NCBI RefSeq assembly: GCF_030137545.1
Contig: NZ_JARUVL010000003.1
Coordinates: 1-64,000 of the forward strand
Direction of reading: 5' to 3'
Origin: Virgibacillus sp. LDC-1
GTDB taxonomy: Bacteria; Bacillota; Bacilli; Bacillales; Amphibacillaceae
DNA: 64,000 nucleotides
Shown: positions 7,908 to 16,874 of the stretch, in pieces
Position numbering within the stretch: the first letter of the stretch is position 1
Layout: each line of letters starts with the position of its first letter
Made by a program: the position numbers and the translations under genes
The notes under the pieces: generated by a model
Seen by the model: only the letters and a program-made list of their open reading frames with translations
Told to the model about the DNA's origin: nothing
The model's database searches: none

Positions 7908-8519
7908 TTATTCAACCTCTGAAATAGGAATATTCCAAATCACTTGATTACTTCCACCTGCTGCAACATTCCCTGGATCTTCTCGAAAGTAATACTTATC
8001 TGCTTCAAATACTTCAGCAATGAATTGACCTGTTTTTTCTTCTCCTGGTTTTATAACACCTGTAAATTCTTCTATACTTTCAAAAGCTCCTGCACCATCA
8101 AGTGAACCAGTTTGTTCTAAATTATCTGTCACTTCCATAGACATGATGATATCTTCAATACTAAGATCCTTTTGACTAGTATTATGGATGGCGATATTTA
8201 AAAGAATAAATGCATCTAATTGGCTAGTAACTCCATCTAATTCAGCGCCTTTTAATTCCGCAGTATGCAATGTCATCTCATATGTACCTATTGTTGTGTC
8301 AAATGTTCCTGTATCGCCGATTTTTAAATCTAATTGATCTTCTACCTTTGTGTTCTTTTCTCCATCTGAATTGGTGGTTTCATCTTTTTCTTCTTTCTCA
8401 TGTTGCTTTTGGGAAGTTGCTTGATTTTCATTCGCTTCATCTTCCGTTTCGTTATTACATGCTGTAAGCATTACAACTATAAAAAGTATACAAGCTATCA
8501 ATCTCAGCATTTTACTCAT
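7908..8519 (-). CDS. DUF4352-like lipoprotein, paralogue 1 of 4
   Basis: A secreted lipoprotein of 203 residues. The signal peptide ends in lipobox LTAC, so Cys21 should be lipid-modified. An acidic Glu/Gln/Lys-rich tether of about 40 residues leads to a domain starting at KVEDQLDLKIGDTGTFDTT, which resembles the DUF4352/telokin-like immunoglobulin fold. The C-terminus (YYFRE, GGSNQVIWN) is nearly identical in all four tandem copies. Together with the other copies it should decorate the outer face of the membrane near the pilus base (inference). It is the last copy transcribed and the one nearest tadE2 and tadV. Confidence 0.8.
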   Translation of the reverse strand: MSKMLRLIACILFIVVMLTACNNETEDEANENQATSQKQHEKEEKDETTNSDGEKNTKVEDQLDLKIGDTGTFDTTIGTYEMTLHTAELKGAELDGVTSQLDAFILLNIAIHNTSQKDLSIEDIIMSMEVTDNLEQTGSLDGAGAFESIEEFTGVIKPGEEKTGQFIAEVFEADKYYFREDPGNVAAGGSNQVIWNIPISEVE

Positions 8520-8587
8520 TAATATCCCGCCTAAATTGTAATAAAGGACTAGTATGTTTACTGAAAATCTTTCATTCTATTATTGGT

Positions 8588-9187
8588 TTACTTCAGTTCT
8601 TCCACAGGAATATTCCAAATCACTTGATTACTTCCACCTGCTGCAACGGTTCCCGGGTTCTCTCGAAAATAATAAATATCTGATTTGTAAACCTGTGCAA
8701 TAAACTGGCCACCTATTGTTTCGCCAGATTCTATTTTGCCTGAAAATGTTGATACACTTTCAAAAGCCTCCGAAGAATCATGAAAACCAGATTTATCCAA
8801 GTCTTTTGTTACATCTAATGAAACAATTACATCTTCTAAAGATAGTGGTTTCTCCCCGATGTTTTTAATTGACATATCCAGTAATAAAAAATCATCTAAC
8901 TCTGTTTCAATTCCTTCTAATTCAGGACCAACGAGTTCAGCGGATTCGACTGTTACTTCATATATGCCAATTGTAGTATCAAAGGTACCTGTATCGCCAA
9001 TAGCTAAGTCCAGCTGATCTTCCACTTTAGTCTTCTCTCCATCTGAATTGGTAGTTTCCTCTTTTTCCTCTTTCTCTTGATGTTTATCTCCGTTAGCATC
9101 ATTTTCATCTACGTCATTGTGCTCTTCGTTACATGCTGCAAGCATTACAGAGACCATAATTACCATGAGCATAATCATCTTTCTCAT
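8588..9187 (-). CDS. DUF4352-like lipoprotein, paralogue 2 of 4
   Basis: 199 residues with a signal peptide and lipobox LAAC, a Glu/Lys-rich tether, then the same domain as its neighbours (VEDQLDLAIGDTGTFDTTIG to GGSNQVIWNIP). The domain differs from copies 1, 3 and 4 mainly in the middle strands, for example KNIGEKPLSLEDVIVSLD where others have SMEVT or SMQVT. AGGTGGG precedes the ATG. The stretch before it (9188-9252) contains no separate gene. Role unknown; a pilus accessory or envelope protein is suggested only by position. Confidence 0.8.
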   Translation of the reverse strand: MRKMIMLMVIMVSVMLAACNEEHNDVDENDANGDKHQEKEEKEETTNSDGEKTKVEDQLDLAIGDTGTFDTTIGIYEVTVESAELVGPELEGIETELDDFLLLDMSIKNIGEKPLSLEDVIVSLDVTKDLDKSGFHDSSEAFESVSTFSGKIESGETIGGQFIAQVYKSDIYYFRENPGTVAAGGSNQVIWNIPVEELK

Positions 9188-9252
9188 TTATATTTCCCAC
9201 CTAACTTTTTTCCCGCCGGGTTATACCAGAGCGGCTCCACCCTTTTCTCGTT

Positions 9253-9891
9253 CTACTTCACCTCTTCAGCAGGCATATTCCAGATTACTTGGTTACTTCC
9301 TCCCCCTGCAACGGTTCCAGGGTTCTCTCGAAAATAATATGTTTCAGATTCATATATTTCTGCTATAAACTGACCATGCATTTCTTCACCTGGATTAATA
9401 CTTCCTGAAAACGTCTTTAGGTTCTCGAAGAGTTTAGATGAATCAGTAAAACCAGATCCATCTAAATATTCCGTAACTTGCATGGACATCATTAAATCTT
9501 CTACTTGAAGAGTCTCATTTGATGTGTTTTTAATTTTAAGATCTACCAATATAAAATTATCTAGTCGTGATTCAATTCCTTCAAATTCAGGTCCAACTAG
9601 TTTGGCAGACTCTACTGTCATTTCATATGTTCCTAATGTTGTATCAAATGTGCCTGTATCGCCGATCTTTAAATCTAATTGGTCTTCTACTTTAATGTTC
9701 TTTTTCCCACTTGTCTTAGTTTCTTCTTTCTCATAGCTTTTATTTTGATCATCTTTTTCTTCTGTTTCCTGTTGCTTTTCCTCTTGATTATCCTTATTTT
9801 CATCATCTGTATTTTTTTCTTCATTGTTACATGCTATTAAACTTACAGCTAGGAAAAGCATAAAGACAATGAGCGTCACCATCTTTTTCAT
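9253..9891 (-). CDS. DUF4352-like lipoprotein, paralogue 3 of 4
   Basis: 212 residues with signal peptide, lipobox LIAC, a longer Asn/Asp/Glu/Lys tether, and the shared domain from KVEDQLDLKIG to GGSNQVIWNMP. The ATG was preferred over an in-frame GTG 12 nt upstream because that GTG lies inside the AAGGTGG ribosome binding site. It is closest in sequence to copy 4, sharing the segments SGKKNIKVEDQLDLKIG and CNNEEKNTDDEN, which points to a recent duplication. Confidence 0.8.
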   Translation of the reverse strand: MKKMVTLIVFMLFLAVSLIACNNEEKNTDDENKDNQEEKQQETEEKDDQNKSYEKEETKTSGKKNIKVEDQLDLKIGDTGTFDTTLGTYEMTVESAKLVGPEFEGIESRLDNFILVDLKIKNTSNETLQVEDLMMSMQVTEYLDGSGFTDSSKLFENLKTFSGSINPGEEMHGQFIAEIYESETYYFRENPGTVAGGGSNQVIWNMPAEEVK

Positions 9892-9964
9892 CCATATTTC
9901 CACCTTACATTTATAAAAGTTGGATTTGAGCGGAACTATTTTATAGTTCTGCTGTTATTTTCAA

Positions 9965-10606
9965 TTACTTCACTTCATCAGCAGGCATATTCCAGATTAC
10001 TTGGTTACTTCCTCCCGCAGCTACATTTCCAGGATCTTCTCGAAAATAATATGTTTCTGAGTTATAAACTTCGGTTATAAATTGACCAGTTCTCTCTTCT
10101 CCTGGTTTTATAATACCTGTAAATTCTTCCACACTATCAAATGCATTCGATGAATCAAAAAATCCTGAACCTTCTAAATCATCGGTTACTTCCATGGAAA
10201 GCATTATGTCATCCACAGTTATTACCTCATTTGAAATATTTTTTATTCTAATATCTAAGAGGATAAGATTGTCTAATTCAGTTTCAACATCATCTAATTT
10301 AGGTCCAACTAGCTTAGCTTTTTCTACTGTCATTTCGTACGTGCCTATTGTTGTATCAAATGTTCCTGTATCACCAATCTTTAAATCTAATTGATCTTCT
10401 ACTTTTATATTCTTTTTTCCGCTTGTTTCAGTTTCTTCTTTCTCATCACTTTTATTTTGGTCGTCTGCACCTTCTGTTTCCTGTTGCTTTTCTTCTTGTT
10501 TTGGATTCTCATTTTCATCATCTGTATTTTTTTCTTCGTTGTTACATGCTACAAGCGTAACGATTACAACCAATACGAGCATCCATAACTTAACTGTCCT
10601 TTTCAT
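9965..10606 (-). CDS. DUF4352-like lipoprotein, paralogue 4 of 4
   Basis: 213 residues with signal peptide, lipobox LVAC, acidic tether and the shared domain. It is the first copy transcribed, directly after the TadG-like gene. As in copy 3, an in-frame GTG lies inside the AAGGTGG site and the next ATG is the real start. Its C-terminal half is closer to copy 1 (FREDPGNVAAGGSNQ, EFTGIIKPGEE), while its tether is closer to copy 3. This mosaic pattern suggests exchange between copies. Confidence 0.8.
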   Translation of the reverse strand: MKRTVKLWMLVLVVIVTLVACNNEEKNTDDENENPKQEEKQQETEGADDQNKSDEKEETETSGKKNIKVEDQLDLKIGDTGTFDTTIGTYEMTVEKAKLVGPKLDDVETELDNLILLDIRIKNISNEVITVDDIMLSMEVTDDLEGSGFFDSSNAFDSVEEFTGIIKPGEERTGQFITEVYNSETYYFREDPGNVAAGGSNQVIWNMPADEVK

Positions 10607-10631
10607 TGTCAATTCCACCTTCTGTATGTTT

Positions 10632-12902
10632 TTAATAAGATAAGTTAATTTCTTTTTCGATAAAGAACCGATTACCTTCTACTCTCCCACCAATCGTATT
10701 TGTGCTTTCAATTATTTTCATAACACCTGGCAAAAACCATAGCTTCACAGTCGCAGTAGCGTTCGCGGATACATATGTTGAACTTTCGGTTAAATCTGTA
10801 CTTGTCTCATCATCCAGTACACCCATAAGCCTTTCAAATTTTGCACCTTCTAAATGCGTAAATAGAAAAAGACGTAAGTGATCCCTATAATCCATCTTTG
10901 GCATTATTCCTTTTTTTGATAGATTAACAGGGAATAATTTTACTTGTTTACCTTTTATAATATTGTTCATATCTGCTGCGGTTCTTCCAAACGCATACCC
11001 CAATGCATATGCCCAAATGAATGGACCAAACCCTTTTGCTTTAGGTTGTAAAAAACCCGCTGCAAGATTGATTGCAAAGCGTACAGCGAAAATTTCTGAT
11101 AATGCGGCGTAATAATTTGCACCATGTGCGTGTAAGCCATAAATAATATATTCAACCTGATTATTTTCGAATAGATTTGCTTCCACGCCATTCATTGAAA
11201 AATCATGGCTCTTAAAACGCATTAAAATGTATTCATTGATGTACACTTCATCTCTTGCATTGATTAACGTATCTCCAATATTTTTGAAAAGCTTATCAAC
11301 AAAGCCTAACGCTTGGTCCGCAGTATCGTCTCGATCTTCCATCACAAATTCTTCATTATTTGCTTCAATGGCTTCTCCATATTTCGTTACTTTCTCTCGT
11401 AAGCTCGCATACTTTTCCATGTCAGAGGCCGCACCTGCAGCATTATCAATCGCTTCTTGAATATCATCCATCTTGTTTTTTGTTTCTTCCATATCTTCAT
11501 CTGCTTTTTCTTCTTCTTTTTCAATTTCTTCTTCGTTCTCTTTATATTTTTTGCGTCCTTCATTATTTTTCAAGATATCATATGCATTAGTTGTGCTTTC
11601 TAATGCATCCTTATGATATTGCTTAGCGTGCTTTACATGGTTTACGATGCTTCCCTTTTTGTTGGATCCTTCGAAATCTTGCTCAACTGCTCCTTTGAAA
11701 TCACGTTCTAGCTTTGGGATAAGTGCATTTGTTTGGATATCGCCACTTTCCTTTTTCAAGGATTGAATAGCTTCTGTAACTTCTTCCTTTAGCTCGGTAA
11801 ACAATGCTTTATCTAAAATATAATCATCTAAGGTGCCTTCTAGATTTTCTTCTGTATTACTATTTTCTAGCTCTTTACTTACTTGTTTCGCATTTTCATA
11901 ATCGCTAGAGCTTCCTTCTTCCTTGTGTTTATTTATAGTTGATTCAATCTCATCATTTAATTCTTCTGCTTCTTCAATTAATGGTAAAGCCTCTTCTAAT
12001 TTCAGTACTGCTGATTTCGAGGTGGTAATTAATTCATCTAGCAGTGCAAGGGCGTTCGCCTTAAATTGCTTGGTGTTTTTTCGTTTCTTCTCGATTTCCT
12101 TCTTTTCTTCCTCTTCTTTTTCCTTATCCTTCTTGTTGTCGTCATTCCCATTATTGTTGTCGTTTTGTTTGTCTTCATATTCTTTAATAGCCTTTAAGTC
12201 TTCGATATATTTATTGTGCCATTGGAGAATATCGGATATATTAGTTACTTCTGGGTAAGAAGAGCTTGTATTATGTTGAATATTACCTTCCATTTTTTCT
12301 AATAATGCTTTCGCATCAGTAAGTAATGTTTCTACTTCATCAAGTAATTCTTCACGTTCCTTTGCTTTCTTATTAACCTTTTTTGCTATTTTTGCATAAT
12401 CAGAAGCTTCCTCAACATGCTCGGCAACTGTTAAGAAATCCCTTATCAATGCTTCTCCAACCTCGATAGGTGCTTTATACTTCATTTCCTCGAGAATCTG
12501 GTATTTTAAGATATCTTTATTTGCGAGACTTCTTTCCATATTTAAATCAAGTGACAATTCGTCTTCTACTGGCTGCAGGCCGAGAAAATTAAAACTATCT
12601 TTCCCTGTTTCGAGATTCTTGCGAAAGACCTCTTTAAAAATAGAATTCGCCTCTGCTTGGTCTCCAGAAAATGCAAATAAGCCTCTATTTTGCAATTCAC
12701 TATTATAGGATGATAAGGTAGACCGCAATGCGGTTTTTGCTGCTTCTTCCGTTTGTCTTTCCGCGATGATTATCCGTGCATAATCAATCAACACGGCGTT
12801 AAATAAAAATAATAGTAATGTAACGATAATAAGGTAAATCGAAACAGCACCTCGTTCATCAATCAAAAACCGATGATATAAATTCTTTAAAATACGAAAC
12901 AA
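10632..12902 (-). CDS. large TadG-like protein (DUF5702 type)
   Basis: A 756-residue membrane-anchored protein. It begins with LIDERG followed by AVSIY, a prepilin-like motif with Tyr rather than Glu at +5, and one hydrophobic helix (about 20-45). A long region of predicted coiled coil (about 150-530) is very rich in Lys/Glu with an Asn/Asp/Lys stretch. The C-terminal 200 residues have several Gly/Ala-rich hydrophobic segments and a beta-rich end. This matches the DUF5702 proteins that occupy the TadG position in Firmicute Tad loci. The start is a TTG behind GGGAGGGAGG; an ATG five bases upstream is out of frame. The lysine/glutamate richness gives this gene unusual composition compared with its neighbours. 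Confidence 0.75.
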   Translation of the reverse strand: MFRILKNLYHRFLIDERGAVSIYLIIVTLLLFLFNAVLIDYARIIIAERQTEEAAKTALRSTLSSYNSELQNRGLFAFSGDQAEANSIFKEVFRKNLETGKDSFNFLGLQPVEDELSLDLNMERSLANKDILKYQILEEMKYKAPIEVGEALIRDFLTVAEHVEEASDYAKIAKKVNKKAKEREELLDEVETLLTDAKALLEKMEGNIQHNTSSSYPEVTNISDILQWHNKYIEDLKAIKEYEDKQNDNNNGNDDNKKDKEKEEEEKKEIEKKRKNTKQFKANALALLDELITTSKSAVLKLEEALPLIEEAEELNDEIESTINKHKEEGSSSDYENAKQVSKELENSNTEENLEGTLDDYILDKALFTELKEEVTEAIQSLKKESGDIQTNALIPKLERDFKGAVEQDFEGSNKKGSIVNHVKHAKQYHKDALESTTNAYDILKNNEGRKKYKENEEEIEKEEEKADEDMEETKNKMDDIQEAIDNAAGAASDMEKYASLREKVTKYGEAIEANNEEFVMEDRDDTADQALGFVDKLFKNIGDTLINARDEVYINEYILMRFKSHDFSMNGVEANLFENNQVEYIIYGLHAHGANYYAALSEIFAVRFAINLAAGFLQPKAKGFGPFIWAYALGYAFGRTAADMNNIIKGKQVKLFPVNLSKKGIMPKMDYRDHLRLFLFTHLEGAKFERLMGVLDDETSTDLTESSTYVSANATATVKLWFLPGVMKIIESTNTIGGRVEGNRFFIEKEINLSY

Positions 12903-12925
12903 CCATCCTCCCTCCCAATGAACTC

Positions 12926-13537
12926 TTATTTATTTCCTTTCTTTTTATTAAAAAAAGGAATATATTCTGATGCATACTTTTTAAATTTATTGAAGCCGTA
13001 AACGATGAAATCTGTATTCCGAATCATTTCTGTTTGATCAACAACAGGATGACTTGCAGTTGCACCAACTTTGCTAACCCCTAGTGTTTTGGCAATGACA
13101 TCTGGAAGGGCGAGATCCTTTTTTAAGGATACTTCGATTTTTTGTACGAATAGCCCATTTTCAAAGGTAATATCACCTGCGTAATCTTTCTCTCTTCCTT
13201 TTTTACGGGCAACTACGCCATTATCACTTAATTGGAGTCCAAACTTATTAAAGCCATTATTCGATGTGATTCTCCAATATAGTCCATCGCCATTGTTAAC
13301 AACATAGTCTGATTCGTTCATTTCACCTGTTTGCAAATCCATCGTACTACTCGACCACGTTTGAGCCATTCGGCTAGCAATTTGATTTGCCTTATATTGT
13401 AAAATTACTTTTTCGTAAATGACGAGACTAAAAAATATAAATAAAAGGATTAGGATTAACAGGATTGGGAAAATGATCGTTGCTTCAAGAGAAAAGCTCC
13501 CATCATCTTCTTTTTTAAAGCTATGGTAATGACGCAT
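12926..13537 (-). CDS. TadE-like pseudopilin (first copy)
   Basis: 203 residues with the class III prepilin motif KEDDG followed by SFSLE (Glu at +5), a long hydrophobic helix (about 18-42), and a soluble extracytoplasmic domain. It is probably processed by the A24 peptidase encoded farther along the operon and serves as a minor pseudopilin. It follows the Flp pilin gene and precedes the TadG-like gene by 23 nt, in the usual tad order. GGGAGGTAAC precedes the ATG at good spacing. Confidence 0.82.
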   Translation of the reverse strand: MRHYHSFKKEDDGSFSLEATIIFPILLILILLFIFFSLVIYEKVILQYKANQIASRMAQTWSSSTMDLQTGEMNESDYVVNNGDGLYWRITSNNGFNKFGLQLSDNGVVARKKGREKDYAGDITFENGLFVQKIEVSLKKDLALPDVIAKTLGVSKVGATASHPVVDQTEMIRNTDFIVYGFNKFKKYASEYIPFFNKKKGNK

Positions 13538-13573
13538 GTTAAAGTTACCTCCCTTTCCTTTTATTTATCTTAC

Positions 13574-13759
13574 TTATCCACTAAAATTTTCTATGTTTTC
13601 GTCTCCAAACTTAAACAAAGCATTTACCCATGCAATGATTTTCTCTCTAAACATTAGGGCAATAAAAACAATAACTGCAATAATTAACATGATTTCTAAA
13701 GTCTGTAGTCCTTCTTCATCCTTCCAGAAATCAGTAAAAAAACCTTTTAGCTTCTCCAT
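13574..13759 (-). CDS. flp: Flp-type (type IVb) major pilin
   Basis: A 61-residue prepilin, the probable pilus subunit. A charged leader ends in KDEEG; cleavage after Gly16 would leave LQTLE with Glu at +5, then a hydrophobic helix (IMLIIAVIVFIALMF) and a short tail of about 20 residues. Mature length would be about 45 residues, typical for Flp pilins. AGGAGG lies just upstream. It sits between tadC and a TadE-like gene. Only one pilin copy is present. Confidence 0.88.
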   Translation of the reverse strand: MEKLKGFFTDFWKDEEGLQTLEIMLIIAVIVFIALMFREKIIAWVNALFKFGDENIENFSG

Positions 13760-13799
13760 TCTTTCTCCTCCTAATAGTTGTGTTTTATTTAAACCTGAC

Positions 13800-14663
13800 T
13801 TACATAATCGTAAGGGCAGGATAACCCACGATAATCATTACTGCGATAAAAATTAGAACTAGTGGAAATACAAGCTTTGATGAAGCTTCTTCTCCTTTTG
13901 TTTTCGATAACGTTTTCCGCTTTTCCCATAATTCATGAGATAATTCGCGTAAAGCTAAAATAAGATCATTTCCACCTTTTCGATAGTTTAATAATATGGT
14001 CGTCGTAAATATGGAAATTTCCTGTATCCCACATTTCTTGCTCAAATCATTTAAAACCTGATGAAATGGTTCGTTACTTACCATTTTGTTAACTGTTTCG
14101 GATAGTTCCATAATTAAAGGTGATTTCAAGTCACTTGCCGTTGTTACACATTTTACTAAGGCTTGCTGCACTGTTTCGCCAGCATTCACTAAAAGAATTA
14201 ATTTATTTACTACCTCAGGTAATTCAATTAATATTTTTTCCTTACGTTCTTTTTCCTGATTGGATAGCTTACTTACCATGGCAAAAGGCATAAAACACGT
14301 AAAGATTAACCCGACTACAAAAATAGTGACATCTCCTTCAGCGAGTGCAGTAAACAATAAGGTGCCTAACAAGCAAATAAGAGCGATCGATATTAACTGG
14401 GCAATATATATCTTGGTGTGCTGTAATGCCGTTCGATTTCCATAAAGACTAATCATCTTTTGCTGGACTTTTACAATTTGACCGTATAATCGTTCCATTA
14501 TTTTGAATTTATCGATTAGAAATAGGGACACAGGCGCCATAAACATTAACGGATATTGATCCTTAAAGCTTTCTACAATAAAGTCATAACGCGTACCAAC
14601 CTTACGTGAGATCACAAAATAAATGATCATTAAGGATAATGCAGGAATCATATAGAGATACAT
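13800..14663 (-). CDS. tadC: TadC-like inner membrane platform protein (T2SSF domain)
   Basis: One of two GspF/PilC-type platform proteins on which the TadA ATPase acts. About 287 residues with paired N-terminal membrane helices, a cytoplasmic T2SSF helical domain holding the GETVQQAL motif, and C-terminal membrane helices ending at the last residues. The ATG chosen lies behind AAAGGTGTG and 8 nt after the tadB stop; the longer frame would overlap tadB. It pairs with tadB directly upstream, as in all tad loci. Confidence 0.85.
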   Translation of the reverse strand: MYLYMIPALSLMIIYFVISRKVGTRYDFIVESFKDQYPLMFMAPVSLFLIDKFKIMERLYGQIVKVQQKMISLYGNRTALQHTKIYIAQLISIALICLLGTLLFTALAEGDVTIFVVGLIFTCFMPFAMVSKLSNQEKERKEKILIELPEVVNKLILLVNAGETVQQALVKCVTTASDLKSPLIMELSETVNKMVSNEPFHQVLNDLSKKCGIQEISIFTTTILLNYRKGGNDLILALRELSHELWEKRKTLSKTKGEEASSKLVFPLVLIFIAVMIIVGYPALTIM

Positions 14664-14671
14664 TTGCTTTA

Positions 14672-15625
14672 TCACACCTTTATATCCATTATTCGTTGCC
14701 CTAACCAATAAGCAAAAGCTAAGATAGCTAAACAGATCGTCATAATAATTGGTCCACTATTACTCCAATCGTACATCGGTGCTAAATAATCACCTGCACT
14801 AGATTTCAATAATAAGATCATGCCTAATGGTGCTAGACTCATAATTTTCGATTCGAACTTCTTTTGTGCAATCATTACAGAAACCTCTTGCTGGATATCA
14901 ATTTTTTCGCTAATAATATCAGATGTTCGACGGATTACTTCAACAAGGTTTCCGCCTGTTCGTTTACATGTAATAAATACATTAGAAAAATTCTGAATAT
15001 CCTCGATATCGGATCGCATACTAAAGTCTCGGATTGCATTTTCAATTGTTTCGCCATTTTCTACCCGTCGATTAATAATTTCGAATTCTTGAATGATGTA
15101 TGTATTTGGATCCGGATAAAGTAAATATAAATCCGCAACCACTTCCTTAAAGCTGTTTTCGATTGATCGACCTGCCGCCAATGAAGAAGAAAGCGAAGCA
15201 ATTGCTTCCTTAAACTGCATTTTTAGCTTTTCTTTGCGTTGCTCCAATAATTTTTTCTTTTGCACTTTAGGATAGAGCAATCCAGCAGCAGCAAATAAGA
15301 TGGAGGCGATGATACTTTCATAAAATAAATAGCCAATAATGGATAAAAAGATAGAGGCAATGATTGCATAAAAAACATACTCTCTTACACTTAAATGGTA
15401 TACCGAGTAATCTACTAAATGGGATTCGATTTCGCGCACTGATTTTTCCTTAATAAGATGGATAAAGTGCTGTTTTTTCAGCTGCTCGACCTCTGATTGA
15501 GATTCCTCTAAAATACCATCTAGCCCATCTTGAATTTCTTTTTCCCTTTTCTTTCGTTTCATTACCACATAAATATAGGTAATGATTAAAGCTATTAATA
15601 TAATCATAATTACGATATCTGTCAT
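14672..15625 (-). CDS. tadB: TadB-like inner membrane platform protein (T2SSF domain)
   Basis: 317 residues with an N-terminal membrane helix, a cytoplasmic charged segment, a pair of helices (about 85-125), a T2SSF domain with the characteristic SSLAAGRSIENSF and RRTGGNLVEV-like motifs, and C-terminal helices. It forms the membrane platform together with TadC. It follows tadA by 19 nt. Confidence 0.88.
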   Translation of the reverse strand: MTDIVIMIILIALIITYIYVVMKRKKREKEIQDGLDGILEESQSEVEQLKKQHFIHLIKEKSVREIESHLVDYSVYHLSVREYVFYAIIASIFLSIIGYLFYESIIASILFAAAGLLYPKVQKKKLLEQRKEKLKMQFKEAIASLSSSLAAGRSIENSFKEVVADLYLLYPDPNTYIIQEFEIINRRVENGETIENAIRDFSMRSDIEDIQNFSNVFITCKRTGGNLVEVIRRTSDIISEKIDIQQEVSVMIAQKKFESKIMSLAPLGMILLLKSSAGDYLAPMYDWSNSGPIIMTICLAILAFAYWLGQRIMDIKV

Positions 15626-15644
15626 AGCTTCACCAACTCATTTA

Positions 15645-16874
15645 TTATTGTTCTACAGAAATTCCTGCTAGCTGTGCTTTCGTCCTATTTTGAATTTGAT
15701 TTCCTGTTGGGCGAAGCGAGCCAATGATTTTCCCGTTTTCCCTTTCTCCTTCTTCCACAAATTCAAATAGCGGATTCAATAAAATCTCTCCATCTTCCAC
15801 TCCAAGCACCTCACTAATCGCTACCACCTTTCTTGTATTATCTCGTAGACGCATCAAGTGAATCATAATATCAATTGCTGAGCTAATTTGTTTCCTAATT
15901 ACTGTAACAGGCAACTCCGCACCACTTAACACCATCGTCTCTAATCGACTAAGCATATCTTTTGTTGAGTTGGCATGCCCAGTAGATAAAGACCCATCAT
16001 GGCCCGTATTCATCGCTTGCAGCATATCCAGCGCTTCCGCACCACGAACTTCTCCAACGATAATACGATCTGGCCGCATCCGAAGGGAGGAACGAATAAG
16101 GTCTCGAATACTAATTTCCCCTTTCCCTTCTGTATTCGCATTTCTTGTCTCCAAGCTTACTAAATTGGGGACACTTTTAAGCTGCAGCTCTGCAGAATCT
16201 TCGATCGTAATAATCCGTTCATTCTTCGGAATAAAGTTGGACAACACATTCAAGAATGTTGTTTTACCTGATCCTGTTCCGCCGCCGATAAAAATATTGT
16301 ATTTAGAAACGACGAGCTTTTGAATAAAATTTGCAGCCTCCTCTGAAATAGAGGACTTCTCAATTAAATCGTCGATTGTTAGAGGCTTATCCGGAAATTT
16401 ACGGATTGTCATTACTGGACCCTTTAAAGAAATGGGAGGTAAGACGACATTTACACGTGACCCATCCTGTAGCCGTGCATCAACAATTGGAGAGGATTCA
16501 TTCACGACTCGGTTTACGCGTGATACAATTGCTTGAATAATATCCTCTAATTTCTGTTCACTTTCAAATTCAACAGCTACCTGTGACGTCACACCATTTC
16601 GCTCGATAAAGATTTCCAAATGATTATTTACCATAATTTCTGTTATTGTCGAATCATCAATTAATGGTTGAAGCACATCATAGCCGCGAAAAGCATTGTA
16701 AATTCGCTCAACTAAATAGCTCATTTCATTGGATTTTAATTGGTGTTCCTTTGCATAATCAAACACAGCAGCTTCCACATATTCTCTTAGCTCTTCATTT
16801 GATATTGAATGCATTAAATCAAGCGTTTCTCTTAATTGCTTTATAAGCGCTTTTACTGCACTGTCAAATTTCAC
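15645..16874 (-). CDS. tadA: TadA/CpaF secretion ATPase
   Basis: The hexameric motor for pilus assembly. 409 residues: an N-terminal helical domain, then the GspE/VirB11-type ATPase with Walker [11 protein letters not shown] (197-206), the Asp box around ITIEDSAELQL (222-232), Walker B IIVGEVRGAE (271-280) and a His-box GHDGSLSTGHA. The start is GTG at the very end of tadZ, an 11 nt overlap, with AAGGAG upstream. This implies translational coupling to tadZ. Confidence 0.95.
   Translation of the reverse strand: MKFDSAVKALIKQLRETLDLMHSISNEELREYVEAAVFDYAKEHQLKSNEMSYLVERIYNAFRGYDVLQPLIDDSTITEIMVNNHLEIFIERNGVTSQVAVEFESEQKLEDIIQAIVSRVNRVVNESSPIVDARLQDGSRVNVVLPPISLKGPVMTIRKFPDKPLTIDDLIEKSSISEEAANFIQKLVVSKYNIFIGGGTGSGKTTFLNVLSNFIPKNERIITIEDSAELQLKSVPNLVSLETRNANTEGKGEISIRDLIRSSLRMRPDRIIVGEVRGAEALDMLQAMNTGHDGSLSTGHANSTKDMLSRLETMVLSGAELPVTVIRKQISSAIDIMIHLMRLRDNTRKVVAISEVLGVEDGEILLNPLFEFVEEGERENGKIIGSLRPTGNQIQNRTKAQLAGISVEQ

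Noticed and set aside
7908..10606. CRISPR-like or simple repeat array suggested by the recurring sequence
   Set aside because: The repeat period is about 650 bp and each unit is a whole lipoprotein gene with its own start and stop; these are gene paralogues.
11923..12258. Ser/Phe-rich 111-residue plus-strand frame opposite the TadG-like gene
   Set aside because: It is the antisense reading of the Glu/Lys-rich coiled coil, which produces long Ser/Phe/Leu runs; no start signals.
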